A DNA stretch of 64,000 bases from Methylobacterium nodulans ORS 2060 (GTDB lineage Bacteria > Pseudomonadota > Alphaproteobacteria > Rhizobiales > Beijerinckiaceae), in contig NC_011894.1 of NCBI RefSeq assembly GCF_000022085.1, forward strand, positions 6,198,501 to 6,262,500, read 5' to 3'. Of this stretch, positions 36,220 to 45,655 are shown in pieces (within the stretch, counting starts at the first letter, position 1; every line of letters starts with the position of its first letter). A model generated the notes under the pieces. It did no database searches, was not told where the DNA came from, and worked only from the letters and a program-made list of their open reading frames with translations. A program made the position numbers and the translations under genes.

Positions 36220-36797
36220 ATGGCACGAGCGCCGAGGAAAGGACCTAGTTCACGAATACCACGAGATCAGAACACAGAGGAGCAGCCGAGTCCGGCGATC
36301 GTTGAAATGCAGGGAATTAGTCCTCCCGGCACAACCGGGCGGTTCTTGGTTCTATTGGAGGAGGGTACTGCCGCTTCCGTGCTCACCAACGTGGCTGGAC
36401 TTAGCGTCGCGAGCACCGCCGACATTAAGGAGGGTGCATCGATCGACGACCTCGGCGGTGCTAATGCATTGATGTTTCCGGAACTGGGCATCGCCGTTGT
36501 GGATGCCCCACCCGACCAGGTGCAGGCCATTGGCGTGGCTGCCGCCGATTCCGGTGTTCTCGCCATTGAGCCTGAGCGTATTGTCTATGCAATTGAGGAC
36601 GGGCCCATGCAGCCGGGCCTCCCGGGCTTATCTCCGCCCAGCTCCGCTGGGTTCCCGTTGGATTATTTGAAAGGGTACCGCGATGCGGTGAATCATCTCT
36701 ATGATGCCCTGACCGGCGCAGTGCCGGGAGAACTTGGTGCTGAAGCCGTTCCCTCTTTTATTGAGACCGAACTCACTTGGGGCCTGCAGGCCACTAA
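36220..36797 (+). pseudogene. Subtilisin-like protease gene, 5' part (propeptide), interrupted by IS5
   Basis: ATG 36220 after AAAGAGGAG starts MARAPRKGPSSRIPRDQNTE. The region ISPPGTTGRFLVLLEEGTAA then IAVVDAPPDQVQAIGVAA looks like an inhibitor I9-type propeptide, which folds the protease and keeps it inactive. The frame reaches TELTWGLQATK, where an IS5-type element is inserted at TAA (36795-36797). Removing the element and one TAA restores an unbroken frame, ATKVPASRFTGRGIRVAVLD, into the catalytic part at 37725. Confidence 0.85.
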
Positions 36798-37721
36798 GAG
36801 TCCGTTGGGAAAGGGTCATTTCATAGTGATTGACGCGAGAAGCCGAGTTATAGAGGCGAAAAGCATAGCCGCCGCCGAGATGTGAAGCAGCGTATCGTAA
36901 TCCAGCTTGAGACGGCGCGACACCGTGAGAGCGCCGATGCTTTGCTCAATCCGCCATCGTTTCGGCAGAAGCACAAAGCCCTTCCCAAATTGCGGCCGTA
37001 CGACCACTTCCACGACACGGCTCGTGCCAGCCTGAACCGCCTCAATGAAACGGGCCTTGTACCCACCGTCCACCACGATTGTCTTGATCCAGGGACAGAG
37101 ACGAACCAAGCGCTTGACGAGCGGGATCCCGCCCTCTTGATCCTGAACGTTGGCCGGAGTGATCATCACCGCAAGCAGGCGTCCGTCGCTGTCGACCGCC
37201 AGATGCCGCTTGCGCCCCAGCACTTGTTTCGCCGCATCGTACCCGCGCTCGCCTTGCGGGGCGTCACACTTCACCGCCTGGGCATCCACAATCGCCAGCG
37301 TTGGACTGGCTTCTTTCCCGGACTTCTCACGATCCCTCATCACGAGATGATGGTTGATCCGGTCCATGTGGCCGCCATCGGTGAGCAACCGCCAGTAATC
37401 GTAGCAGAGACTGGCGGGCGGCAGATCCTTTGGCATGGCATCCCAGGGAATGCCGTACCGCTGCACGTAGCGGATGCCGTTCATGATGTCCCGAATAGGA
37501 TAGGTCCGGGGCCGCCCGATCCCCTCCGCGACAGGAAGCAGTGGCTCCAGGGTGAGCCACTCGTCGTTCGTCATATCACTCGGGTATCTCTGGCTGCGAC
37601 GATCATAGCGCGGCCGATTTGCAGCGGTCCAGACCAAGGAGGGGCCATTCATCCATTCGAGACGAGCAGACATGCTCTATCATCCCGCATTTTCTCTTGG
37701 CCACCCTTTCCCAACGGACTC
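36798..37721 (-). mobile_element. IS5-family (IS1031-group-like) insertion sequence
   Basis: 924 bp, inverted repeats GAGTCCGTTGGGAAAGGGT at both ends, flanked by direct repeats TAA (36795-36797 and 37722-37724). A 3-bp TNA target duplication and this length fit the IS1031 group. The target is a subtilisin-like protease gene. The perfect duplication and intact ends show recent insertion. Confidence 0.87.
36816..37673 (-). CDS. IS5-family transposase
   Basis: The 285-residue single-frame transposase has the IS5-typical N-terminus (YPSDMTNDEWLTLEPLLP, IRYVQRYGIPWDAMPKDLPP) and the DDE residues in AIVDAQAVKCD, TIVVDGGYKARF and the terminal RRWRIEQSIGAL-type region. The frame is intact, so the element may be active. 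Confidence 0.9.
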   Translation of the reverse strand: MSARLEWMNGPSLVWTAANRPRYDRRSQRYPSDMTNDEWLTLEPLLPVAEGIGRPRTYPIRDIMNGIRYVQRYGIPWDAMPKDLPPASLCYDYWRLLTDGGHMDRINHHLVMRDREKSGKEASPTLAIVDAQAVKCDAPQGERGYDAAKQVLGRKRHLAVDSDGRLLAVMITPANVQDQEGGIPLVKRLVRLCPWIKTIVVDGGYKARFIEAVQAGTSRVVEVVVRPQFGKGFVLLPKRWRIEQSIGALTVSRRLKLDYDTLLHISAAAMLFASITRLLASITMK

Positions 37722-38541
37722 TAAGGTACCGGCCTCTCGCTTTACCGGCCGCGGTATCCGAGTTGCGGTTCTCGATACCGGCCTCGATGCCGGACATCCG
37801 GACTTTGCGGGTCGACGGATTACAACTCAATCCTTCATCCAGGGGGAGCAGGTCCAAGACGGGCACGGACATGGAACTCATTGCATCGGAACAGCCTGCG
37901 GGGCTCGCCGGCCGGGGCAGCTACCCCGGTACGGGATCGCCTATGAGGCCGAAATCTTCGCCGGTAAGGTTCTTTCCAACCAGGGCAGTGGCGCAGATGG
38001 AGGCATCTTATCGGGTATCCAGTGGGCAGTAGCAAACGGCTGTGCCATCATCTCCATGTCGCTCGGCGGCAGGGTGGGACCAGGTCAGTCATACTCCCGA
38101 GTTTTCGAACACGCAGCGCGGCGAGTGCTGGCCAGGGGAACCTTGATCATTGCAGCGGCCGGCAATGAGAGCCAGCGTCCCGGGTTCATCGCTCCGGTCG
38201 GTCATCCCGCGAATTGCCCTTCGATTATGGCGGTCGGTGCCCTTAATCGTCAGTTCCAAGTCGCCCCGTTCTCCTGTGGAGGCCTTAATCCGGAGGGGGG
38301 ACAGGTCGATATTGCAGGCCCGGGAGTCGACATCCGCTCAAGTTGGCCGCGGCCTGTTCTCTACAACAGCATCAGCGGGACCAGCATGGCAACCCCGCAT
38401 GTTGCCGGTATCGCGGCTCTCTGGGCGGAATGCGATCCCCAGTTTCGCGGTCGCGCCCTGATGAGCATACTAACCCAGTCGGCTCGGCGCCTGCCTCTCC
38501 TAACACGTGACATTGGCGCGGGATTGGTGCAGGCGCCTTGA
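37722..38541 (+). pseudogene. Subtilisin-like protease gene, 3' part (catalytic S8 domain)
   Basis: This part holds a complete S8 catalytic domain: Asp in GIRVAVLDTGLDAGHPDF, His in DGHGHGTHCIGTACG, oxyanion Asn in IIAAAGNESQRPG and Ser in SISGTSMATPHVAGIAAL. Without the propeptide and start, made by the part before the IS5 element, it is probably not expressed as an active enzyme. An ATG at 37672 inside the element end could give a form lacking the propeptide. No signal peptide is seen in the restored protein. A free inhibitor gene follows at 38615. Confidence 0.85.
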
Positions 38542-38614
38542 GATATTCGCCAAGATTGCTTTCACTCCGCTAGGCCAGCTCCTACATGTTGGATGACAGT
38601 GGAGTGAAAGCAGA

Positions 38615-38854
38615 ATGACCAAGGTTCGTCTCACGCTGAATATCAGCGACTCCCACATGAATAAAATTGCCACGGTTGCCACTGCCGCCAAGCAAATCGG
38701 CATGAAAGTTGAGCATAAACTCGATGATCTCGGCGTTCTCACAGGAGTGATCGACCGTGATAAACTTAATCTTCTGCGTCAGGTCGAAGGCGTCTCTAAC
38801 GTTGAAGAAGAGAGAAATATCAATATTCCACCACCTGACAGCGACATCCAGTAA
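38615..38854 (+). CDS. Free I9-like protease inhibitor/chaperone (79 aa)
   Basis: The 79-residue protein begins MTKVRLTLNISDSHMNKIAT and ends LRQVEGVSNVEEERNINIPP then PDSDIQ. This is the ferredoxin-like fold of I9 propeptides (beta-alpha-beta-beta-alpha-beta), here without an attached protease. Such stand-alone copies sit beside subtilisin-like proteases and inhibit or fold them in trans. It lies 73 bp after the protease gene, on the same strand, and remains intact although the protease is broken. Confidence 0.7.
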   Translation: MTKVRLTLNISDSHMNKIATVATAAKQIGMKVEHKLDDLGVLTGVIDRDKLNLLRQVEGVSNVEEERNINIPPPDSDIQ

Positions 38855-39080
38855 CAAACACTTATTTCGCCTATCTAGCGGCCGAGTCCCCACGGCCAGG
38901 CCATCAAGCTCTGGCGAATTTGAACTAATCGGCGCTAAATGCGAGGACGTTGAGTATCACAAGAGCATGTATTCGATAATCCCGAAATAGACCTTGACGC
39001 GTCGCTTCAACATCAACGCGGAATGACGACCCGAGCAATCTTCGGTCCATCTTGCCCCGACGGGCGGGCCACCGCGAGAA

Positions 39081-39677
39081 GCGCATCCGCTCGCCCACCA
39101 GCGGACCCAGGCCGGGGAGGCCGGCTTCACCTTCGACGAGGTCGTCGCCGACCATGGCGAGAGTGGTCGCAAGCCGCTTCGGGAGAGGCCGGAGGGCCGC
39201 CGGCTCTTCGACCTGCTGCGCCGGGGCGACACGCTCGTGGTGCGCTGGATCAACCGGCTCGGCCGCAACTACGAGGACGTGACCGATACGATGCGGGAGA
39301 TGATGCGGCGCGGGGTCATCGTCCGGACCATCATCTCGAACATGACCTTCGACGGCGCGACGAAGGACCCGATGCAGCGGGCGATCAGGGACGCACTGAT
39401 CGGGTTCATGGCTGCGAGCGCCGAGGCGGAGCTGGAGGCGACGAGGGAAGCCCAGAAGGCCGGCATCGAGCACGCCAAGAGCCGGGAGACCGCCTACCGA
39501 GGCCGGAAGCCGTCCTTCGACCGCGAGCAGCTCGCCACGGTGCGGGCGATGCTCGCCCAGGGCGTCGGCCTGAGTGTCATCGCGGCCGAGACCAAGCTCT
39601 CTTGGCAGACCGTGCGGCGGATCCGCGAGAGCCCGGCCGAGGCCGAGGCGATCCTCGCGCGTTGGGCGGCTGAGTAG
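39081..39677 (+). pseudogene. Serine recombinase/resolvase, N-terminus lost
   Basis: The readable part starts around QRTQAGEAGFTFDEVVADHG, continues through RRLFDLLRRGDTLVVRWINR, then MIRRGV-type helix and IGFMAASAEAELEATREAQK, and ends with a helix-turn-helix (VGLSVIAAETKLSWQTVRRI). The first 35-40 residues, which carry the catalytic Ser and YxRVS motif, are missing. It runs into a second recombinase fragment on the other strand. Confidence 0.75.
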
Positions 39678-40240
39678 GTGTATCCGTCGAGGTTCTCGAT
39701 CTCGTGCGAGATGGCGGCTTGGTATCTGGATGGAGGCTTCGACGCCAGGCCGCCACCTTCACCGGTGGTTCCGGAGATCAACCTGCAAGGCGCCGCCACC
39801 ATGGCCGAGCGCGCATCGCCACCAGGTCCCCGCTCGGCGTCGTTCAGGCGGGCTTGTAGGTCGCGCTCGCGGGCGCCGGCCTCTTCGGTGAGACCCGCAA
39901 GTTCGTGGAGGAGGGCCAGCTGGCGCTCGCGGCGCAGGTTGGTTTCGAACTCGGCAAACACGCCGAGCATATCGAGGAAAGCCTTGCCGGTCGCCGTGCT
40001 GGTGTCGATCGGCTGCTTGGTCGCTTTCAGGATCACGCCCTTGGCCTTGAGGATCTTCACGATGTCCTGGAGGTCTCCGATCGAGCGGGCGAGGCGATCG
40101 ATGCGGGTGACCACCAGCGTATCCCCCTCGCCGATGAACTCGAGGATGGTTTTGAGTTCGACGCGGCCGTTGGTGCTGGTGCCAGAGACTTTCTCGGAGC
40201 GGATCGGGTCGCAGCCGGCGGCCTTGGGGTCGGTCGCCTG
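39494..40240 (-). pseudogene. Serine recombinase/resolvase, both ends lost
   Basis: Reading from about 40240 leftward: AAGCDPIRSEKVSGTSTNGR, then LEFIGEGDTLVVTRIDRLAR, KGVILKATKQPIDTSTATG and FLDMLGVFAEFETNLRRERQ. This is an invertase/resolvase catalytic core without the N-terminal YARVS motif. After about 39850 the expected C-terminal DNA-binding domain is replaced by unrelated sequence, and the open frame runs on under the convergent recombinase to 39494. Confidence 0.7.
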
Positions 40241-40484
40241 AGGGCTCCCTCCCCTTTGGGGCCTAGGCCCTCAGGGGTTCCAGCCGGAGGAACGCCTAAA
40301 AACCCGTCCGATAAGCGGTATGGGTGGGGTTGAGTGGCCGAGATGGCCGTGATTCCAGGAGGGGGCTGAACCCGCCCCGCGCTGGGACGCCTAACATGCG
40401 GCTGATCCGGCCCAGCGCGGGGCGCATGCGGCCTTCGGCAGACTCCCCGAAGGTCCCATCACGCGATTTACTGCTGCGAGGTGA

Positions 40485-40766
40485 TCACGCGCCGAGGCGG
40501 TACTCGGCCGGGCCGTTGAGGCGATCGGTGCTCACGCCGCCAGTGTCGTTGGAGCTGAAGCGCCGAAAGCCATGGCGGAAGAAAACCCGCCTGTGGTGGA
40601 AGCGGGTGAAGTGATGAAACCCACCTCCCCGGAAGCCGGTCCCATGAAACCCACCATGGAAGCCGCCGCCGTGAAACCCACCAAACCCACGGGCTTCTGC
40701 GGAACCAGCGAAGCTAACAGCCGCAATCCCAGAGATAAGAGCGGCACTGAGAACGGTCTTGATCAT
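40485..40766 (-). CDS. Small Gly/His-rich secreted protein (93 aa)
   Basis: Start ATG 40766 follows AAGGAGC. The signal peptide is MIKTVLSAALISGIAAVSFA; the mature part is a repeat of GFGGFHGGGFHGG followed by an Arg/Phe/His-rich segment (RFHHRRVFFRHGFRRF). Such small basic secreted proteins are common in Methylobacterium and may bind metal or nucleic acid; no role is proven. Confidence 0.7.
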   Translation of the reverse strand: MIKTVLSAALISGIAAVSFAGSAEARGFGGFHGGGFHGGFHGTGFRGGGFHHFTRFHHRRVFFRHGFRRFSSNDTGGVSTDRLNGPAEYRLGA

Positions 40767-41451
40767 TTTTTGCTCCTTTTGGCCTCTGTGCGAGGCAGGA
40801 GCAAAATGAGGATAATTCCCCCTGTATTATGTGCGGAACAGCACAAGATCCCCAGAGTCTATCCAATAAGCCCCTCCTAATACTAATAAATACTTCTTAA
40901 GACTAAGTCGTTCATAAGACGCGAAACAAGCTCTCAGCGGCACCATCGCGCTGAACGTTGGAGAGCGCGAGGGCTCCGCTGACCCCCTTCTGAGGCACTA
41001 TTTGGACGGGCTCTAGGGCCGAAGCTTGACGGCCGTCTAGCCCCTTCCAGGCGCCGAGAAACGGCCTTTCAGATCGCCGTCCACCCGTCGGGCCACGGCA
41101 CGTCCCGCCCGACCACTTGGTAGTGGGCCGGCAGCGGGCCGGCGGATCCCGCGCACCAGCCGGACTCGGCATTGCCCCGGGCGTAGATCCCCAGCACGTC
41201 ATGCATGACGCTGGTCTGCTTCGACCTACAGCCAACGGGAGCGAAGCACGGGCAGTGGACCTGCTGCAGGAGATCCACCAGGAAATCCGGTCGCCCCGTG
41301 CTGGCGATGTGCTGCCCAACTCGCTCAGATGCCGAGATATAGCCCCAAAGAGCACGGGCTGTGCTCTTGTGGCGGCGGTCCTCTCAAGCAATTGTGTCGA
41401 CAACCTTTAACAAGATTCAGTTCCCTTCGAGACAGCATCGGGGTAACGTGA
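40767..41451. other. Gene-poor stretch with a hypothetical protein remnant
   Basis: AT-rich at the start, no complete gene. On the minus strand about 41071-41200 a fragment reads VLGIYARGNAESGWCAGSAG then HYQVVGRDVPWPDGW before a stop, and a similar end (YKVAGRNVPWPDE) occurs on the plus strand at about 49910-49955. Both look like remains of one small protein family. Confidence 0.4.
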
Positions 41452-41637
41452 ATGATAACTATTGTGTCGTCGCTTATATCCGCTGGCGTTGCTACGGCAG
41501 CCGTTTCAGGTCTAAACATGGTATATCGAAGGAAATCCGAAGATTCACATGACACAAAATTCTTGCTTTGCACAGGGTGTGCAATAGCAGCGATAGGCTT
41601 ATTGGGCGCACCTTTCGCTTTAACTTTTGAATACTAA
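41452..41637 (+). CDS. Small membrane protein, hypothetical (61 aa)
   Basis: ATG 41452 opens 61 residues with two hydrophobic segments (IVSSLISAGVATAAVSGL and CTGCAIAAIGLLGAPFAL) around a polar loop with YRRKSEDSHD. Base composition is lower in GC than the neighbours, which points to transfer. Ribosome-binding site is weak. Function unknown. Confidence 0.4.
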   Translation: MITIVSSLISAGVATAAVSGLNMVYRRKSEDSHDTKFLLCTGCAIAAIGLLGAPFALTFEY

Positions 41638-42475
41638 ATTCATCGAGCAAGCCCCACCTTTCAGGACCATCTGTAAACGCGGTAGGCATACACGCTCCCG
41701 GAGGATGCCACACAAAGCGCCTTCAGGGGTTGCTGACCACGCTTTCCCCAGTCGACCGACCTCGTGAGAGTGGCCGTCCGCGCGCAGCGCGCCGATCTTG
41801 GGCGGCGGGATCTCCCGGCCGTGCTCGTCGTAGGCGCGACGTGGATTGCGACGTCTCACAACAGGTGCCATTCGCGGGATCGTAGGCCAGGAGATTATGA
41901 CGCAGATGCGTCCGAACGGCCTTCTGCGCCGTTAACCTGCGTTATAAACATAATTGAGTCGTTACAGGTCTTAACTCACTCTTAATATTTGTTCATGGTA
42001 TGTTTTTATCAAATGGACATATGATAAGCTAGACGAAGAATTCAGAGAACGATAACAGAACAAAACTAACTCACATTCATGCTACATCAGACAAGTTAGA
42101 TGGTGATGTGGGGCAGTCTGAACAGGCTGCCTCACGCTTGCGTCAGCCCGCCGCATCCCCGATTGCCTGCATGCGAGCCAACGACGGCTATATAGGCTGC
42201 GTCCCGAGAGTGTTCGTCAGTTGAAAGGGCCGGCCCGCACGTCCGCGTGTGGGCCGTTCTACGGCGCCTTATCTCAAGCGTACCGCCTACCTCCCGCTAA
42301 ACCTCAGCAATACATCGCGCAGGCGCCAATTCGCATTCCATAAATGCGCTTACGCGCCCCGCGGCGCCTCGCCCGCCAATCCGACAGAACGGCCTTCTCC
42401 GCCTCTAGGCGCACCGCCGCAAGCTGTTAAACCAGTCCTGAAGATTGGCACCCCGCCGGAGCGGGAGAGGCAACG
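41638..42475. other. Low-GC non-coding stretch
   Basis: No convincing gene. The part 41940-42110 is very AT-rich for this replicon and could hold promoters or a former insertion junction. On the minus strand 41740-41870 a short piece (VRRRNPRRAYDEHGREIPPP) may be a protein remnant. Confidence 0.4.
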
Positions 42476-43186
42476 ATGGCTCTGCTCCAATCTGCGGCGC
42501 GCAATCGCCTGCTCCGACGGCTGTCCCCCGAAACTTACGCGCAGCTGCAGCCTCACCTCCAGCTGATCACCACAGAGCTGCGGCAGGTGCTGGTCGCCCC
42601 CAATGTGCCGATCCAGCGGCTCTACTTCCCCGAGAGCGGGTTCAGCTCGATGACCACGGGGGGCCCGCGAGGCCAAAGCGAGATCGGGCTCGTCGGTCCG
42701 GAGGGCCTTGTGGGCGCCACCCCGGTGCTGCTCGGCAGCGACCGCGGGCCCTACGAGCACATGATCCAGAGCCCCGGCGCGATGCTCGCCATTGAGGCCC
42801 CCATCCTGCTGCGCGCCACTGACGCCAATGCAGCGCTGCGCCGCCTGCTGCTGCGCTCGGTCCAAGTGCAGATGGTGCAGACGGCGCAGACCGCCTTCGT
42901 CAATGCCACCTACCAGGTCGAGGCGCGCCTCGCCCGCTGGCTGCTGATGTGCCACGACCGGACCGAGGGTGACGAGCTCGCACTCACCCACGAGTTCCTG
43001 TCCCTGATGCTGGGCGTGCAGCGGACCAGCGTGACCTTGGCGCTCCAGGCCCTGGAGGGCCGCCAGCTCATCCGGGCCCGGCGTGGGCGCATCACGATCT
43101 TGAACCGCCCGGCGCTGCTCGGCGTGGCGGGTGACAGCTATGGCGTGCCTGAAGCTGAACATGCGCGCTTGATCGAGGAAGCATGA
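42476..43186 (+). CDS. Crp/Fnr-family transcription regulator
   Basis: The 236-residue protein has a cyclic-nucleotide-binding-like beta-barrel (about 15-120: VPIQRLYFPESGFSSMTTGG, EIGLVGPEGLVG), a dimer helix (LLRSVQVQMVQTAQTAFVNA) and a C-terminal winged helix (ARLARWLLMCHDRTEGD, LSLMLGVQRTSVTLALQALE). Residues for cAMP or an FeS cluster are not evident. Such Crp-like regulators without known ligand are frequent in methylobacteria. It stands alone; targets unknown. Confidence 0.87.
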   Translation: MALLQSAARNRLLRRLSPETYAQLQPHLQLITTELRQVLVAPNVPIQRLYFPESGFSSMTTGGPRGQSEIGLVGPEGLVGATPVLLGSDRGPYEHMIQSPGAMLAIEAPILLRATDANAALRRLLLRSVQVQMVQTAQTAFVNATYQVEARLARWLLMCHDRTEGDELALTHEFLSLMLGVQRTSVTLALQALEGRQLIRARRGRITILNRPALLGVAGDSYGVPEAEHARLIEEA

Positions 43187-43383
43187 TCCTCGCTGCCAGG
43201 GTAGCCCTGCCGTACCGGCAGCCCTTAGCTTCGGCTTGGCATATTGGCGCTTATGCGAACGGGCCGGTCTCAGGCGCGCGAGGCCGAGAGCCCCCTCAGC
43301 TCGTCGCCTTACTTCCTGGGTGAATGCCATCCGCTCCCGCCTGGGCTAGCAAGCCGACTCACGCTGCTTCGTGGGAGCATAGG

Positions 43384-43590
43384 ATGGCCGGGACCTCACG
43401 CTCCTTCGTCGTGCCGTCTCCTGTGTTGGTTGCTCCGCCTCCCCGCCCGCCGGTCAATGACGAGGTGCAGAAGGTGCTCCTCCGCTTCGCCAGCCTGAGT
43501 GTGCGGGCTCGACAACAGGGCGATCCCGAGCTGGCGACGTGGATCGATCAGGCGGGCCTGCGGGCGGCCGCCGCGCGTCTGAGGATGTAG
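43384..43590 (+). CDS. Hypothetical protein (68 aa)
   Basis: ATG 43384 after GGGAGCATAG opens 68 residues: a Pro-rich N-terminus (VPSPVLVAPPPRPP) and a helical C-terminus (DEVQKVLLRFASLSVRARQQ, WIDQAGLRAAAARLRM). No family is recognised. It lies after the Crp-like gene and has the style of small Methylobacterium proteins. Confidence 0.45.
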   Translation: MAGTSRSFVVPSPVLVAPPPRPPVNDEVQKVLLRFASLSVRARQQGDPELATWIDQAGLRAAAARLRM

Positions 43591-43898
43591 GCGAAGGAGC
43601 GCCTGTCGCTGCGGTGCACCCGCTCGTGAAGCGCTTCTGGATCCGCAGAGTGCGCTGACGGCCCGCAGCGGGCCGGACCGACAGGTTTGTTGTCCACCCG
43701 CACAGTTGAGATCCGTCCAGAAAGTGAGCCGGGTCGTCCTTGAGAGGCCGACCCGGCAGCGTCGCGGAGCGAGGCAGGAAATCCGCGAGGCCGCGCGTCA
43801 TCTCCATCTCAATCGGGGCGACATGACGGCGCCCCAGACCGCGCCTTACGTCGATATTGGGTATACCCGTGAGAGGCACGTCAGCTCAGGCAAATATG
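43591..43898. other. Non-coding stretch holding one copy of a 105-bp repeat
   Basis: No gene is supported here. Positions 43724-43827 match 51051-51153 in inverted orientation (see repeat entries). Confidence 0.5.
43724..43827 (+). repeat. Dispersed repeat of about 105 bp, copy 1
   Basis: GTGAGCC...GAGAGGCCGACCCGGCAG...GTCGCGGAGCGAGG...CGGGGCGACATGAC matches the reverse complement of 51051-51153 over its whole length with scattered changes. No coding frame explains the conservation clearly. Confidence 0.6.
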
Positions 43899-44633
43899 TC
43901 ATGCTTCATGCCGGATCCCTTCACCGAAGCTCAAAGTGCCGCTCAGATAACCGGGATCAAACTCTGCAAATCGCTCTAACCGCTCGACATCAGGAATTGT
44001 CACTCGGCGATTTGCCACGATTAGCAAATCAGCATCCTTCAATGACTTCAAAACACGATTGACGTGAACATTTGACAATCCGAATATCTCCCCCAGATCA
44101 GACTGAGTGAGATTGAATTCATAACTGCTCTCATCAGCAAGGCCAACCGCATGCAAGCGTACAAGCAACTCGCAAAAGAAGTGTGCTATTCGCTTGTCAG
44201 CCTCTCTTCCCATATTGGCCAACCACGCCTGCATCGTGCTGAGCTTTACGAGAGTTACCCACCAGAGCGCTCGCGCAATGCGGGGGTATGTGTTGATCAA
44301 CTCGACCATCGTTTGACGCGGAATATCCGCGACTTTGCAGGTGGTAAGCGCTGCCACTCTGTTTTGAAAGACAAATGGCATAGGCACATGCCCGTCGCAG
44401 AGGTCGCCTGGAACAATAAGGGAGATGATCCGGCGATTCCCGTCTGCCCACAACTTGTATCTACAGGCAAATCCGCCCAATATGAGATGCACATTGTCAG
44501 CAAAATCATTATCGTATACATCAGAACGAGCTACCACAAATCTTTCCCGTAAATTTACATCTTGCAGAGCTTTTATCTCGACGCCTGATAATACGCCAGC
44601 GTGCTCGAGTCGCCTTATCAGACGGTTGTACAT
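43899..44633 (-). CDS. Crp/Fnr-family transcription regulator
   Basis: The 244-residue protein has an N-terminal sensor barrel (NVHLILGGFACRYKLWADGN, ISLIVPGDLCDGHVPMPFVF), a helical dimer part, and a winged helix (FNLTQSDLGEIFGLSNVHVN, RVLKSLKDADLLIVANRRVT). It is a close structural type to CRP-like regulators of Rhizobiales with low-GC coding compared with neighbours. No Cys cluster for FNR. It is divergent from the IS6 copy B region; targets unknown. Confidence 0.87.
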   Translation of the reverse strand: MYNRLIRRLEHAGVLSGVEIKALQDVNLRERFVVARSDVYDNDFADNVHLILGGFACRYKLWADGNRRIISLIVPGDLCDGHVPMPFVFQNRVAALTTCKVADIPRQTMVELINTYPRIARALWWVTLVKLSTMQAWLANMGREADKRIAHFFCELLVRLHAVGLADESSYEFNLTQSDLGEIFGLSNVHVNRVLKSLKDADLLIVANRRVTIPDVERLERFAEFDPGYLSGTLSFGEGIRHEA

Positions 44634-44867
44634 ACTGAATCCCCTCTCTCAAGGGTAGCAGCATCTTTTAGTATGCAACCCAGTATACAGTCCGGACCAA
44701 CCGCTACAATCCCTGATGCGAGCTGCGGGTCCGGCACCCCTTGCCCGAACTCATCGTGATACTCGCTGCCGCCGTTCGGGGTTTGGCGGTCGCCATACAC
44801 CTGCGCGTAGAGCACCTCTGGATCCGCAGACTGCGCTGCTCAGCAGGCAGCGGCCGCCGGTCACGGC

Positions 44868-45655
44868 GGGCCTGTCGCAAACGCGATGACGTTCACCAGC
44901 CATTAGGCATACCAGCCCAGCTTGCCGCCTCCGCCCCGGAGCCGGCCCATGATCCTCAACGCCCTCGCCCTCAAGCTGAAGCGCCAAGCTCGCGGCGACT
45001 TCAAGGGCCGGCACTTCGAGGCCACGCTCATCGTCCAAGCTGTCTCCTGGTATCTGCGCTACGCCCTGAGCTACCGCGACATCGAGGAGATGCTGCTCGA
45101 ACGCGGCCTGGAGGTGGATCACTCCACCCTCAATCGCTGGGTGCTCGCCTACGCGCCGGCCATCGAGCGCCGCTTACGCATGCTCCGCAAACCGCATTGC
45201 GGATCGGTGCGCGTCGACGAAACGTACATCTGCATCCGGGGCCAGTGGCGCTACCTGTACCGCGCCATCGACAAGCACGGGGAGCCGGTCGACTTCCTCC
45301 TCACCGCCCACCGCGACCTGGACGCCGCCAAGCGCTTCTTCCGCAAGATGCTCAAGGAGGAGCCGCTGCTCGCGCCGGATCGCATCGGCACCGATGGAGC
45401 CGGCCCCTACCCGCCGGCCATCGCCGAAAGCCACGAGGAGGGTCTGCTGCCCCGGGCACCGACCCACCACGTCACCAAGCACCTGCAGCAAGGGATCGAG
45501 AGCGACCACTTCCGGGTCAAGCGGCCGATGCCCCGCGTGGGCGGGTTCCGCTCGTTCACCACGGGGCGGCGCACGATCCAGGGCTTCGAGGCCATGCTGT
45601 GGTTGCGCAAGGGCTTCGGGTTCGCGGGGGCGTGGACCGTGCGCGAGCAGAACCA
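44868..45655 (+). mobile_element. IS6-family insertion sequence, copy B (right end lost)
   Basis: Begins with the same left end GGGCCTGTCGCAAACGCGAT and appears identical to copy A through the transposase codons for AWTVREQN, then switches at about 45655 to the 3' part of an MBL-fold gene. The last 60-odd bases of the gene and the right inverted repeat are missing. Confidence 0.85.
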
